A stretch of DNA of 64,000 bases. Origin: CAVSWT01 sp963731745 (GTDB taxonomy: Bacteria; Bacteroidota; Ignavibacteria; Ignavibacteriales; Ignavibacteriaceae). The position numbers were made by a program, and so were the translations under genes. The stretch covers positions 158,494-222,493 of the forward strand of contig CAVSWT010000028.1 in assembly GCA_963731745.1 (NCBI GenBank), in the 5' to 3' direction. Within the stretch, counting starts at the first letter, position 1. Each line of letters begins with the position of its first letter. Positions 46,399 to 56,004 of this stretch are shown here, piece after piece. Below the pieces are notes generated by a model, which saw only the letters and a program-made list of their open reading frames with translations, made no database searches and was not told the DNA's origin.

Positions 46399-46510
46399 TT
46401 ATCTCTTGAAATTTGAATTGTAAATATAGTTATGAATAGAGAATCTTAAAAGGTGAAATGAATTACTTAAAGGTAGAATTTTTAATAAGTTTATCCTTTA
46501 AAATAATGAT

Positions 46511-47467
46511 TTACTTATAATTTTCACCCTCTAATAAATTAAGAATTATCCCCTCTCTAAGAGCATATTCCGATACTAACATTTCCTGAATGTCAAACAA
46601 TTCGAACACTTTAAGTAATATTAACAAGCCTGCTGGAATAACATCAGCACGTTTTTGTTCTAATCCTTTTATTTGTAGTCGGTCTCTAATCGTAGAATTG
46701 GAGAATACCTTCGCAGATATTTCGTTCAACTGACCCTTAGAAAATTTAAATCCATTAATACTATTTATTAATTTATTTTGATTCTGATAGCTTATCATAT
46801 TTGCCGCTGACTGAATGGTGCCAGAGCTTCCAACAACCAGTTTATAATCTATATCAATTTTAATTTTTTTATTTGAAGATATTATTTCAGCTATATAATT
46901 TTTACAATCATTCAATCTAGTGGATGTAATAGTATAGTCAGGAAAGAATTTTTTCGTTAATCGCACGGCCCCGATTTTAACACTTTCAGCAAAAATAATT
47001 TTTCCCTCCTTCGCAAAAATAAATTCAGTGCTCCCGCCTCCTATATCAATACATAAAGAATTTTTATCTCTAAGAGATAAAGCCTTTTCGGCTCCTTTGT
47101 ATATTAGTGCTGCTTCTTTATTGCCCTCAATAGTGTTGATTAATACGCCAGTCGCTCCATAAACTTTTATAATAAAGTCATCTTTATTTTCCGACTCCCT
47201 TACGGCACTGGTGGCTATAGCATTAATTTCAGTTCCATATTGGTTCGAAATTTTTTTAAATTTATTTATTGCTTTAATTGCTTGTTCAGTTTCTTCATCA
47301 GTAATAAATGAAAGTCCGTCGCCTTTATTTGAAGCTAATCTAATTACTTCTCTTTCACGGTCAACAATATTAAAATTTTTATTTTCAAACACTTCAACTA
47401 TAATTAAATGAAAAGAGTTTGTACCTATATCAAGCGCCGACAGATATTTTTTAGGCAATGAATTCAC
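46511..47467 (-). CDS. Ppx/GppA family exopolyphosphatase
   Basis: Phosphatase of the ASKHA fold that degrades polyphosphate or pppGpp, 318 residues. Phosphate motif 1 ALDIGTNSFHLIIVEV; IATSAVRESENKDDFI; phosphate motif 2 LCIDIGGGSTEFIFA; ESVKIGAVRLTKKF; VVGSSGTIQSAA; and the late RADVIPAGLLIL and LREGIIL motifs. It is the short single-domain form without the C-terminal HD extension of E. coli Ppx. Its start overlaps the end of the glycosyltransferase gene by 17 bases. Confidence 0.92.
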   Translation of the reverse strand: MNSLPKKYLSALDIGTNSFHLIIVEVFENKNFNIVDREREVIRLASNKGDGLSFITDEETEQAIKAINKFKKISNQYGTEINAIATSAVRESENKDDFIIKVYGATGVLINTIEGNKEAALIYKGAEKALSLRDKNSLCIDIGGGSTEFIFAKEGKIIFAESVKIGAVRLTKKFFPDYTITSTRLNDCKNYIAEIISSNKKIKIDIDYKLVVGSSGTIQSAANMISYQNQNKLINSINGFKFSKGQLNEISAKVFSNSTIRDRLQIKGLEQKRADVIPAGLLILLKVFELFDIQEMLVSEYALREGIILNLLEGENYK

Positions 47468-48560
47468 TATTAGTTTTATTCGTTAATACAAGTTCGCAAA
47501 TATGAAATACATCCGCTACCGAAACATCATCAATTAATTCTGATCTGCGTATAAAATATTTATTCGGCCCGATGGGCGCCCAATTAAATGGATTCGTCGG
47601 ACCAAAAATTGAAATTTGTGGAGTCTCAGTCGTTCCGGCCACGTGCATAATTCCTGTATCATTAGAAATGAATAGATTTGACAAATAAATTAAAGCGGCA
47701 ACTTCCGGAATTTTCTTATTCACAAATAATCCGACCTCGAATTTTAATTTAGCTTTTAAATAATTTATGTCCTCTTTATCAGCATTACTGCCTGTTAAAT
47801 AAAAAGCAGCATTAAATTTTTCTTTAAGCTGCTTAATTAAAATTGAATACTTATCCAGTGACCATCGATTAGGAACTTTACCTGCACCAACATGCAAGCC
47901 AATTAAAATTTGATCATCAGCTTTTTTAATTGATCGCAAAAACTCTTTAGCTACATTTAAATCTTCATCATCAAAAGTTATTTCCGATCTATAATTTTGA
48001 GTGTTAACACCAAACGGTCTTATTATATCCAGACTTCTTTCCGAAACATTTGAATCAGGATGTCTTCTCCAATCAATATTTACACGCCTATCAAACAAAT
48101 AAGCACTTGAGTTTAATTTGCCATCCAATGACTTTGCTCCGATTCTTATCTTAGAATTTGATAGCCTTGCAATTAGATTGCTTGTAAACGAAATAGAAAC
48201 CACAACAGGGACAATCACAATATCGTATTCTTCGTGAAGAAGCTTATAAAATTTTGAAATGTAAGTTGGATTAAAAATTTTGGTCTTATCAAAAATAAAA
48301 ATTCTATCAATAAATTTATTTTTTATCAAACCCGGTGAGTTAAATGGGCTTACTATTAATGTGATTAGAGATTCAGGATATTTTTCTTTTAAAGCTCTGA
48401 ACAATGAAACCCCTGCCAGCAAATCGCCAAGCTGATTATGTTGGCGTACAACCAAAATATTTTTAGGGTTACCTATTTCTAGGCTTGTATTTTCAGGAAC
48501 AGAAAGAATTTTTTTTATAGTATTATTGATGATTCGGGAAAAAATATTCTTTTCAGCCAT
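47451..48560 (-). CDS. Glycosyltransferase family 9 (heptosyltransferase-like)
   Basis: GT-B glycosyltransferase of 369 residues, the family that adds heptose to lipopolysaccharide core. N-terminal ILVVRQHNQLGDLLAGVSLF, SLITLIVSPFNSPG, then the C-terminal donor-binding domain with IGLHVGAGKVPNRWS, FYLTGSNADKEDI and LFISNDTGIMHVAGTT, and IFGPTNPFNWAPIGP. All point to ADP-heptose:LPS heptosyltransferase relatives, so the cell likely has an LPS-bearing outer membrane. The precise acceptor is unknown. Twelve bases downstream of a small membrane protein gene. Confidence 0.9.
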   Translation of the reverse strand: MAEKNIFSRIINNTIKKILSVPENTSLEIGNPKNILVVRQHNQLGDLLAGVSLFRALKEKYPESLITLIVSPFNSPGLIKNKFIDRIFIFDKTKIFNPTYISKFYKLLHEEYDIVIVPVVVSISFTSNLIARLSNSKIRIGAKSLDGKLNSSAYLFDRRVNIDWRRHPDSNVSERSLDIIRPFGVNTQNYRSEITFDDEDLNVAKEFLRSIKKADDQILIGLHVGAGKVPNRWSLDKYSILIKQLKEKFNAAFYLTGSNADKEDINYLKAKLKFEVGLFVNKKIPEVAALIYLSNLFISNDTGIMHVAGTTETPQISIFGPTNPFNWAPIGPNKYFIRRSELIDDVSVADVFHICELVLTNKTNSEFIA

Positions 48561-48572
48561 TGGGTTTTACAA

Positions 48573-48770
48573 TTATTCATTTTTATTTTCGGGATCAGAT
48601 TTTATCTCTTTAAAATCGGCTTCCTCAACATTACCGTATTTCGATTTTACAGGCGGATTTCCTTTAATATTTGTTTGATCGTCTTTTGTTGAAGAGAGAT
48701 AACTTTTTACCAGCTTGAATATTTTGATAATAATATAAAATAATATTAAATATAAAATAAATCTTAACAT
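48573..48770 (-). CDS. Small single-pass membrane protein (DUF4834-like)
   Basis: Protein of 65 residues: one N-terminal membrane helix rich in Leu/Ile/Phe/Tyr (residues 2-20) followed by a polar tail ending with KSKYGNVEEADFKEIKSDPE. The layout resembles DUF4834-type small membrane proteins of Bacteroidota, in which a short helix precedes a YG.VEEA.F.E motif, but I am not certain of the family. It lies two bases after the deoxynucleoside kinase stop and 12 before the GT9 gene, clearly inside the operon, which supports it being real. Confidence 0.7.
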   Translation of the reverse strand: MLRFILYLILFYIIIKIFKLVKSYLSSTKDDQTNIKGNPPVKSKYGNVEEADFKEIKSDPENKNE

Positions 48771-48772
48771 AA

Positions 48773-49432
48773 CTATTGAATTTTCTTTGCTTCGGGTTTA
48801 AAATATTCCGTGAAAGCTCGGTCTTCTCTGAATATTTGCTTAAATAATTCTTCGAAATCATTTTCACTATTAACAAAATCTATTTCTGTAGAATTAACAA
48901 TTAAAAGCGGTGTATTTGTATATCTGAAGAAAAAATGATTATAAGATTCACTAAGTTCTTCAATATAATTTCGTGTTAAATTCCGTTCAATTCTTCTGCT
49001 GCGTTTTTTTATGTTGTACATCAATCTATCCACGCCGGATTGAAGATAAACTACTAAATCAGGCTTTCTTAATGAACGCGACAGCAAAGGGAAAATTGAT
49101 TCGTATAATTTTAATTCTTCTCCGCTAAGATTTAAATAAGCAAAAATTCTGTCTTTATCAAATATATAATCACACACATAGTAATCTGTAAACAAATTTT
49201 CCTGGTTTAACTCTTGCTGCTGCTTAAAACGGTTTATTAAAAAAAACATTTGAGTTTGAAAAGCGTAACGTTTACGGTCGGAATAAAATTTTTCAAGAAA
49301 AGGGTTTGTTTCAAATTGTTCAACAATCAATTCAGCATTTAATTTTTCTTTTAACTTTTTAGCTAAAGAAGTTTTGCCAGCCCCAATTACTCCTTCAATC
49401 GCAATATATTTTACTTCGTTAATTTCGCTCAA
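48773..49432 (-). CDS. Deoxynucleoside kinase
   Basis: Nucleoside kinase of the dNK/dGK/dCK family, 219 residues, phosphorylating deoxynucleosides in salvage. P-loop AIEGVIGAGKTSLAKKL at residues 11-27, substrate-binding EQFETNPFLEKFY, FQTQMFFLINRF, DYIFDKDRIFA (the D/E-R-S-like region) and the lid RRIERN. Placed downstream of folK and folB, a grouping common in Bacteroidota and Ignavibacteria. Substrate base preference is not predictable by eye. Confidence 0.92.
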   Translation of the reverse strand: MSEINEVKYIAIEGVIGAGKTSLAKKLKEKLNAELIVEQFETNPFLEKFYSDRKRYAFQTQMFFLINRFKQQQELNQENLFTDYYVCDYIFDKDRIFAYLNLSGEELKLYESIFPLLSRSLRKPDLVVYLQSGVDRLMYNIKKRSRRIERNLTRNYIEELSESYNHFFFRYTNTPLLIVNSTEIDFVNSENDFEELFKQIFREDRAFTEYFKPEAKKIQ

Positions 49433-49444
49433 TTTTATTCCAAT

Positions 49445-49961
49445 TTAATTAATTAGTGATTCTTCTAATTTATTAATTATGTGATTTCCGATTTTAGCTA
49501 AATCGATATCGCAAATTCTTTTCTTCAATAATGGATGAACTAATTTTTTTTCAACTTCACATAAAGGAACTAAAACAAAATCTCTTTTTTCAATATCAGT
49601 ATGAGGAATTGTAACAACCTCATCCTGATGCACATCATCATTAAATAAAAGAATATCCAAATCTATTTCTCTTGGCCCCCATTTTTTACTAACAACTCTT
49701 CCAATATCCATTTCAATCGATTTTAAAAAATAAAACAGTTCGATCAAATCATAATCAGTTTTAATCTTAATGGCTGCATTAAAAAAATTTTCTTGATCTT
49801 TTATTCCATACGGTGTTGTTTCATATATTGAAGATGCTTTTTCAACGGAACATTTTTCATTCTCAGCAATTTTCTCTACCGCTGATTTCAAATTTTTTAT
49901 TTTATCGCCTTTATTAGAGCCGAGCGCTATGTAAACAATATTTTTAATATTTTAATTCCAT
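49445..49961 (-). CDS. folK: 2-amino-4-hydroxy-6-hydroxymethyldihydropteridine pyrophosphokinase (one-base frame break near start)
   Basis: Transfers pyrophosphate from ATP to hydroxymethyl-dihydropterin in folate synthesis; about 171 residues. The family signature is KKWGPREIDLDILLFND, with EAxS-type TIPH (VTIPHTDIEKRDFVLVPL) after it. The open frame lacks an ATG, but in-frame sequence upstream reads IVYIALGSNKGDKIKNL, the conserved N-terminus. An ATG at 49961 overlaps the folB stop (TAATG); deleting one A from a run of four (T run at 49950-49953 on the + strand) joins it as MELNIKNIVYIALGSNKG. So start and frame are explained by one homopolymer indel. Confidence 0.88.
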
Positions 49962-50329
49962 TAATCGTTTCTATCTTTAATAACTTCTACTTCCACAAAA
50001 TCCACTACACCGCCGAGTGGAGGATTGTGTTTCCGAACTCTAACAGCAACTTTTTCAATAGCTTCAAACTTATTAAGTAGTTCGTTGGCAATTTTCATAG
50101 CTAAAGATTCAATTAAATAATATTTTTGTTCAAGAGCTAACTGATACATGAATTTATAAACTTTATCATAATTTATTGTTTGTTTCAGGCTGTCTTTTAC
50201 AGCAGCTTCTGAAAAATCGGTATAGATGTCAACATCTGCTTCAAACTTGCCTCCAACACTTTGTTCTTCAGATAATACGCCGTGATAAGCGTAGAATGCT
50301 GCTTTTTTAATTCTAATAATGTTTAGCAT
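49961..50329 (-). CDS. folB: Dihydroneopterin aldolase
   Basis: Converts 7,8-dihydroneopterin to hydroxymethyl-dihydropterin and glycolaldehyde in folate synthesis; 122 residues as usual. Motifs: IRIKKAAFYAYHGVLSEEQ with the conserved YHG, GGKFEADVDIY, INYDKVYKF, LIESLAMKIANELL with the catalytic-site Glu, and VRKHNPPLGGVVDFVEVEV with the catalytic Lys. Supplies the substrate of FolK, encoded next with a one-base overlap. Confidence 0.94.
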   Translation of the reverse strand: MLNIIRIKKAAFYAYHGVLSEEQSVGGKFEADVDIYTDFSEAAVKDSLKQTINYDKVYKFMYQLALEQKYYLIESLAMKIANELLNKFEAIEKVAVRVRKHNPPLGGVVDFVEVEVIKDRND

Positions 50330-50353
50330 TGATATCTTTCAGTATAATTCGAT

Positions 50354-51283
50354 TTAAATTTCAGCCGGCTGCTCTTTAATAATATTATGTTTATTTAATT
50401 TTTTAAGATTCTTAAAATTTGCTGTGATCAATCCAATTAAAACTAATGCAGAGCCTGCAAGGTGCTTTGCAGATAACTCTTCGCCCAATAGAAACCATCC
50501 CAAAATCAAAGCAACTATTGGTGTAATAAATGCCATTAGAGAAAGCATAACAACATTTACTCTTTTCAACAGCCAATAATAAGTTGTAAAAGTAATGATG
50601 CTTCCAAAAATTGCAAGATAAAGAATTGAAAATAATGCAGTTAAATCAAACTTTAAATAGGAAGTGTCTTCAAATGAAAGTCCGTAAATAGTTAATACTA
50701 TAGAAGCAACAGACATAGGGATTAAATTCATTGAAAGAGGATTTAAATGATTTCCATACTTTTTAATTATAACCGCTATTCCAGCCTGCATAATTCCGCT
50801 TAAAACTATTGCAATCATCCCGACAAAATAAGTCGAAATATCATTGCTAAAACTATCAGAAAATATAATTACAATTCCAGTGAAACCTAAAATTATTCCG
50901 AATAATTTATAAAATCCAATCGTTTCAGATGAAATAAAAAAATACGAAAATAGCGCTACAAAAAAAGGATAAACTGCAAAGAGTACAGATGATAAGCCCG
51001 AAGGAACAAATTGTTCTCCCCAATATACAAACCCGAAAGGAAGAACAAATGAAAACATTCCCATTAAAAAGTAAAGTATAATTGAAGCTTTATCTTTTTG
51101 AATTTCTATTTTCTTGAATTTCATTATTATAAAAATTGCAGCTGAGGCTATCAGAAATCTCACTCCGGCAGAAAACATTGGTGTTAATGAATCCAATCCA
51201 ACTCTAATCGCCAACCAGGTTGAACCCCAGATGAAACAAATTAAACTGAAGAATAAAAATATTTTTGTTCTCTCGCTAAGCAT
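50354..51283 (-). CDS. EamA/DMT-family transporter
   Basis: Ten-helix inner-membrane transporter of 309 residues with two EamA repeats (CFIWGSTWLAIRVGLDSLTP at the start of repeat 1; GIMQAGIAVIIKKY and AFITPIVALILGWFLLGEEL in repeat 2). DMT proteins usually export amino acids or other metabolites. The tail after the last helix is Lys-rich and cytoplasmic. Its start overlaps the end of the pgeF gene by eight bases, so the two are probably co-transcribed. Substrate unknown. Confidence 0.9.
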   Translation of the reverse strand: MLSERTKIFLFFSLICFIWGSTWLAIRVGLDSLTPMFSAGVRFLIASAAIFIIMKFKKIEIQKDKASIILYFLMGMFSFVLPFGFVYWGEQFVPSGLSSVLFAVYPFFVALFSYFFISSETIGFYKLFGIILGFTGIVIIFSDSFSNDISTYFVGMIAIVLSGIMQAGIAVIIKKYGNHLNPLSMNLIPMSVASIVLTIYGLSFEDTSYLKFDLTALFSILYLAIFGSIITFTTYYWLLKRVNVVMLSLMAFITPIVALILGWFLLGEELSAKHLAGSALVLIGLITANFKNLKKLNKHNIIKEQPAEI

Positions 51284-52019
51284 TTAAATCTTTCATTGCG
51301 ATAACCGCTAAGGTTCTGCCCGAATGAAGCCCGTCTCTTCTGTATGAATGCAGCAAATTCTTCATTTTATAACTACAAAGGTTTGAAAACTGGATATTAC
51401 TTTTTTTCACACCAAAATTAAGAAGAATATCATAATTAACTCCTGCTACATTTAGATAAATTTTATCATTCGTAATCAGCAAATATTTATCATCAAATTT
51501 TTCAGCAACTTCAGAACCAATTTCATATTTCTCCTGAGAAATTGATGGTGCAATATAAACGTATAAATTTTCACACTCAGAGTTAAAATCTGATTTTAAT
51601 CTATTTAAAGTTTCAAGCAAAATTTTTTGCGCAGTTCCCCGCCAGCCCGAATGCACTCCGGCGATCACTTTATTTTTTTTATCATAAATAAATATGGGTG
51701 TGCAATCCGCTGTGCTAATTGATAATGCCAAATTTGGAATGTCGGTAATCAATGCATCACTTTCGCCGATGTTGCCCGGCTTTGATGCATAAGAAACAAT
51801 ATTGCTGTGTATTTGCTTCTGATAAACAATTTTGTTTTCATCTAATTTTAATGCAGCGAAAAATCTGTTTCTATTTTCATCTACTATTTCCTTTTTATCA
51901 CTAACAGCATGCGACAAATTAAAATAATAAGGCTCTTTTCTATTCAAACCAATTTTAGTATTGAATCCGAAAATTATCTCTGGAAATTGCTCAAAGATAA
52001 GGGGTTTTAGTATAATCAT
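51276..52019 (-). CDS. pgeF: PgeF/YfiH family laccase-domain protein
   Basis: Cytoplasmic protein of 247 residues in the YfiH/LACC1 family. E. coli YfiH (PgeF) is a peptidoglycan amino-sugar editing factor, and some members have purine nucleoside phosphorylase activity. Zinc-site motifs are present: QKQIHSNIV, LSISTADCTPIFIYD with the metal Cys, GVHSGWRGTAQKIL with the metal His, and YIAPSISQEKYEIG. The C-terminal SYRRDGLHSGRTLAVIAM is also typical. First gene of the minus-strand run 52019-43634, which may be more than one transcript. Confidence 0.9.
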   Translation of the reverse strand: MIILKPLIFEQFPEIIFGFNTKIGLNRKEPYYFNLSHAVSDKKEIVDENRNRFFAALKLDENKIVYQKQIHSNIVSYASKPGNIGESDALITDIPNLALSISTADCTPIFIYDKKNKVIAGVHSGWRGTAQKILLETLNRLKSDFNSECENLYVYIAPSISQEKYEIGSEVAEKFDDKYLLITNDKIYLNVAGVNYDILLNFGVKKSNIQFSNLCSYKMKNLLHSYRRDGLHSGRTLAVIAMKDLNA

Positions 52020-52199
52020 TTAATCTTATTAAATTAAAAAACGTGAAAACAAATTTACTAATTTTAACTTAAAATTTTTGCTGAATAATTTATTCGTCAC
52101 CTTTCACAAAGTACTGTTTTATTACCACCTCATTTAATTGAGTCTCAAAAGGTTAAATGTTATATTTATTTCCTATTCAAAAAAATTTAGGTTTTTGTC

Positions 52200-52979
52200 T
52201 TGAAAATTTTAGTCTCAAATGATGATGGAATCGATTCTTCGGGAATTTATGCTCTTGCAGAATCTTTAAAAGAAATCGGTGAAGTCACTGTAGTTGCTCC
52301 GCTTTATGAACAGAGTGCTGTTGGACATGCAATTACAATGAAAACTCCATTAAGAATAGTTGAATACCAAAAAAATGGTAAATTTTTCGGTTATGCTGTT
52401 GATGGTACACCAGCTGATTGTGTTAAAATTGGAATCAGAAACATCATGAAAGATACTCCCGATCTCATGGTTTCGGGTATCAATCATGGTTCAAACACAG
52501 CAATAAATATTATCTATTCGGGAACAGTTTCGGCTGCGCGTGAAGCCGCAATAATGGACGTTCCTTCAATAGCTATTTCGGTTACAAATCATTTGGTTAA
52601 AGACTTTACATTTGCTGCAAAAGTTGCAAAAATAATTGCTCAAGAAACGGCTGGAAAAGATTTACCACTGGGCACGATGTTAAACATAAATGTACCTGAT
52701 ATTCCTGAAGAAAAAATAAAAGGTATTCATTTAACTCGGCAGGGCAAATCTAAATGGGATGATACTTATGAGCAAAGGAAAGATCCTTTAGGTAAAAATT
52801 ATTATTGGTTAACCGGTAATTTAAAAATTGTGGATACGGAAATAGAAACGGATCAGATTGCAATAAAAAACGATTATGTTTCTGTTACTCCCATTCATTT
52901 TGATTTAACCGATTATGTAACTTTTGATAAAATGAAAAGCTGGAATTTAGGGAGCTTACTCAATGGCAAAAAAAATTAA
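52200..52979 (+). CDS. surE: 5'/3'-nucleotidase SurE, TTG start
   Basis: Metal-dependent nucleoside monophosphate phosphatase involved in stationary-phase survival, 259 residues. Motifs: KILVSNDDGIDSSGI with the metal Asp pair, VVAPLYEQSAVGHAIT, VDGTPADCVKIG, LMVSGINHGSNTA, YSGTVSAAREAA. The protein must begin at the TTG (52200), because the next residues KILVSNDDG are the first beta strand and metal site and no ATG lies upstream in frame. The end overlaps the next gene by 17 bases. Confidence 0.94.
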   Translation: MKILVSNDDGIDSSGIYALAESLKEIGEVTVVAPLYEQSAVGHAITMKTPLRIVEYQKNGKFFGYAVDGTPADCVKIGIRNIMKDTPDLMVSGINHGSNTAINIIYSGTVSAAREAAIMDVPSIAISVTNHLVKDFTFAAKVAKIIAQETAGKDLPLGTMLNINVPDIPEEKIKGIHLTRQGKSKWDDTYEQRKDPLGKNYYWLTGNLKIVDTEIETDQIAIKNDYVSVTPIHFDLTDYVTFDKMKSWNLGSLLNGKKN

Positions 52980-53829
52980 AATTTACCAAATAGACGCATT
53001 TACAAAACAACCATTTCACGGAAATCAAGCCGCTGTTTGCTTTGCAGATGAATTAAACAAAAAAGAAATGCAGCAGATCGCAAATGAAATGAATCTTGCT
53101 GAAACTGCTTTCATTTCAAAATCTGAGAAAGCTGATTATAATTTGAGATGGTTCACTCCAACTACAGAAGTTGAACTTTGCGGTCATGGAACAATTGCAT
53201 CACTTCATTTTTTAAATGAAAATGGAAATCTAAAAGATAACCAAGAAATAACTTTTGATACTTTGTCCGGCATATTAAAATGTAGATTTAAAGATGGAAA
53301 ATACTTCATGCAAATTCCTATTTTAAATATGCAGGAATTTATAGGCAACAAAGAAGAAATTTTATCTGCACTAAATATTAAAAAAAGTGAAAAAAAACCC
53401 ATCCCATTCATACTTTTAGAAAACAAAAATCTATACATACATGTAGATAACTTACAGATATTAGATGCTGTTTCACCTGATTTCAATACTTTAAAAGAAA
53501 TTATTTTAAATAAAAAAGAAATAGGCGGAATTGCTGTTTTTACATTGGAAACTAAAGAGAAAGAAAATTTCGCTCATCTAAGATATTTTGCTCCGGCACA
53601 TGGAATAAATGAGGATATAGTTACAGGTTCAGCAAACGGCCCTTTGCTATTAGTACTTAGGCAGCTTGGATTTTTAGATTCTTCCATAGAAGAATATTCA
53701 TTAACCTTTGAACAGGGTGATATCTTTAATCGTCCGGGCAGAGTTGGAGTTACATATTCAAAAAGAAGTAATGAACTTTATATTTCGGGAAACGCAACAA
53801 CTATTTTGAAGGGAGACCTTTCCTTTTAA
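52963..53829 (+). CDS. PhzF family isomerase-like protein
   Basis: PhzF/diaminopimelate-epimerase-fold protein of 288 residues. N-terminal IYQIDAFTKQPFHGNQAAVC, catalytic Glu region NEMNLAETAFIS, RWFTPTTEVELCGHGTIAS, and in the second half RYFAPAHGINEDIVTGSANG with GRVGVTYS. Only PhzF of phenazine synthesis has a clear reaction; this copy is not in a phenazine locus, so it is probably one of the many family members of unknown metabolic role. Coupled to surE (overlap) and to the VWA protein (TAATG). Confidence 0.9.
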   Translation: MAKKIKIYQIDAFTKQPFHGNQAAVCFADELNKKEMQQIANEMNLAETAFISKSEKADYNLRWFTPTTEVELCGHGTIASLHFLNENGNLKDNQEITFDTLSGILKCRFKDGKYFMQIPILNMQEFIGNKEEILSALNIKKSEKKPIPFILLENKNLYIHVDNLQILDAVSPDFNTLKEIILNKKEIGGIAVFTLETKEKENFAHLRYFAPAHGINEDIVTGSANGPLLLVLRQLGFLDSSIEEYSLTFEQGDIFNRPGRVGVTYSKRSNELYISGNATTILKGDLSF

Positions 53830-55979
53830 TGTTCAATTATGAAAAATTTGATTTAACATTTTCGCTTCCTGCAGTATTTTTTTTTATAGCCATTATACTA
53901 ATTGGCGGTTATGCTTATTATGTTTATCGCTACACAGTTCCCGCCGTAAGTTCCGCCAGAAGATATTTACTTGTATCACTAAGAACACTAGCCTTATTGT
54001 TTCTTCTTTTTATTTTTTTTGAACCCATATTAACACTCGCAAAAAAAATAGTATTAGAACCTAAGAATTTAATCTTCGTTGATAATTCAAAATCAATTTT
54101 AATTGATGACGGCACAAACAGGAAAGAAAATGTACAAAAATTTTTAGAGAATGTTGAAGAGAAAAACCTTGTTAAAAATTCAACTTTTTATTCTTTTGGA
54201 TCAAGTATAGAAAAAATAAATACTGACAGTTTGAATAAAATAAATTTTAGCGAAGGGAACACAAACTTTTCTAAAATTTTTTCCAGCGTTCAACAGACTA
54301 ATCAAAATATTTCTTCGATTATAATTGTCAGTGATGGAGATATAAATGATGGAGAAAATCCGTTGTTCACGGCTGAAAAGTTGAATATCCCGGTCTTTAC
54401 AATTGGAGTAGGAGATACCACAAAACGAAATGATATTGAGATTAAAAATGTGTTATACAATGAATATATTTATAACGAAACTCCCACAACTATCTTGGCA
54501 GCCGTTTTAAATTCCGGATTCGGCGGGAAAAATGTAAATATTTCATTATTTGAAAATGATAATCTAGTTGAACAGAAATACGTTAATTTATCTGAAGATG
54601 GAATCCAAAATATAGAATTTGGTTATACCCCAAAATCCAGCGGTGAGAAAAAAATAACTATAGCTGTGAGCAATCAAGATGGAGAGTTCACACACGCCAA
54701 CAACAAAAAAGTTTTTTATATAAATGTTTTAAGTAATAAAATTAAAATTTTAGTTCTTGCCGGAAGCCCTTCACCAGATTTAAGTTTCATTAAAAATACT
54801 TTGGAATCAGATAAAAATTTATCTGTAAAATCTATCACTCAGATCAGTGATAATAAATTTCTGGAAAGAAATAATCACGATGAATTGCTTGACAGTGCAG
54901 ATATTTTTTTCTTAATAAGTTTTCCCTCCCGACAAACCAGTAATGATTTACTTACTAAAGTGAAAAATGAAATTTCGCAAAACGGTAAGCCGTTCTTCTT
55001 TTTATTTTCTGAAGGAACAGATTTCACAAAATTGAATGTTTTGCAAAAAGAACTTGGTTTTACTACAGGAAATCCTACTCAAAGCTTTAATGAAGTTCAG
55101 CCGAATATATCAGGTAATGAATTAAAAAACCCAATCCTCCAAAATAATTCACAAAATATTTTAGAAGCCTGGAACAATCTTCCCCCAGTATTTCAACTAA
55201 ATACTAAATTAAATGCAAAACCGGAAAGTGAAATAGTTTCTACAATCAAACAAAAAAATGTTCCATTCAATACGCCTCTTATTTTAACCAGAAACATTGG
55301 GAAACAGAGATCAATCAGCGTTCTGGCAAAAGATATTTGGAAATGGAAATTGCAGACGAGTGATAAAAATCTAAACTTGTTTGATAGTTTTATTTTAAAC
55401 AGCACTAAATGGTTAAATACAAATGAAAACAAAAAGAATGTAAATATTAAAACTTCAAAAAAAACTTACTCACTTGGCGAGCAGGTTGAATTTTCAGCCG
55501 AAGTTTATGATGAATCATTAAATCCGGTTTCTGATGCAGAGATTAAGGTTCAAATACGCAATGGCAATTTAACAGATGAAATTATTTTAAATTCGTTGGG
55601 TAGTGGAATATATGAAGGTAAGTATCAATCAAATAAAGCCGGCGACTTCAGCTATAAGGGAGAAGCAATTCAAAACGGCAAGAAACTTGGAAGTGACAAA
55701 GGAATATTTAACATCGGAGATGTTGATATTGAAATGACAAATCCAACAATGAATTACAAATTCCTGAATCAGCTGGCAAATTTTACAAATGGAAAATATT
55801 TTAATGCTGATAATTATTCTCAGTTGTTTGATATTTTAAAAGAACGAAATTCCAAATCCATTAAAGAAAAATTAAATACTTCTGAGATAAGATTGTGGTC
55901 AAATGAATGGCTTATGATAATTGCTATTATTCTTTTTGCATTGGAATGGTTTTTTAGAAAACGATGGGGAATGTTATAA
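53829..55979 (+). CDS. VWA-domain membrane protein
   Basis: Protein of 716 residues with two N-terminal membrane helices (about 11-31 and 44-64), a von Willebrand A-like domain, a large extracytoplasmic part and a C-terminal membrane helix (about 693-710) before FRKRWGML. The VWA region holds FVDNSKSILIDDG and IIIVSDGDINDGENP, a MIDAS-like arrangement. Middle regions are immunoglobulin-like (VYDESLNPVSDAEIKVQIRN) and include a glutamine-amidotransferase-like stretch (KILVLAGSPSPDLSFIKNTL). Similar proteins in Bacteroidota are of unknown function. It shares one base with the phzF-like stop. Confidence 0.85.
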   Translation: MFNYEKFDLTFSLPAVFFFIAIILIGGYAYYVYRYTVPAVSSARRYLLVSLRTLALLFLLFIFFEPILTLAKKIVLEPKNLIFVDNSKSILIDDGTNRKENVQKFLENVEEKNLVKNSTFYSFGSSIEKINTDSLNKINFSEGNTNFSKIFSSVQQTNQNISSIIIVSDGDINDGENPLFTAEKLNIPVFTIGVGDTTKRNDIEIKNVLYNEYIYNETPTTILAAVLNSGFGGKNVNISLFENDNLVEQKYVNLSEDGIQNIEFGYTPKSSGEKKITIAVSNQDGEFTHANNKKVFYINVLSNKIKILVLAGSPSPDLSFIKNTLESDKNLSVKSITQISDNKFLERNNHDELLDSADIFFLISFPSRQTSNDLLTKVKNEISQNGKPFFFLFSEGTDFTKLNVLQKELGFTTGNPTQSFNEVQPNISGNELKNPILQNNSQNILEAWNNLPPVFQLNTKLNAKPESEIVSTIKQKNVPFNTPLILTRNIGKQRSISVLAKDIWKWKLQTSDKNLNLFDSFILNSTKWLNTNENKKNVNIKTSKKTYSLGEQVEFSAEVYDESLNPVSDAEIKVQIRNGNLTDEIILNSLGSGIYEGKYQSNKAGDFSYKGEAIQNGKKLGSDKGIFNIGDVDIEMTNPTMNYKFLNQLANFTNGKYFNADNYSQLFDILKERNSKSIKEKLNTSEIRLWSNEWLMIIAIILFALEWFFRKRWGML

Positions 55980-56004
55980 TAAATAAAGAGATTTGTCCGC
56001 CGTA

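Noticed and set aside
48664..48876. 70-codon minus-strand frame over the kinase end and small membrane gene
   Set aside because: Overlaps two supported genes in another frame, and the small membrane protein has the better context.
53829..55979. BatA/BatB aerotolerance operon member
   Set aside because: It has a VWA-like region and membrane helices, but the usual MoxR and other Bat genes are absent, and the architecture with a large middle region differs.
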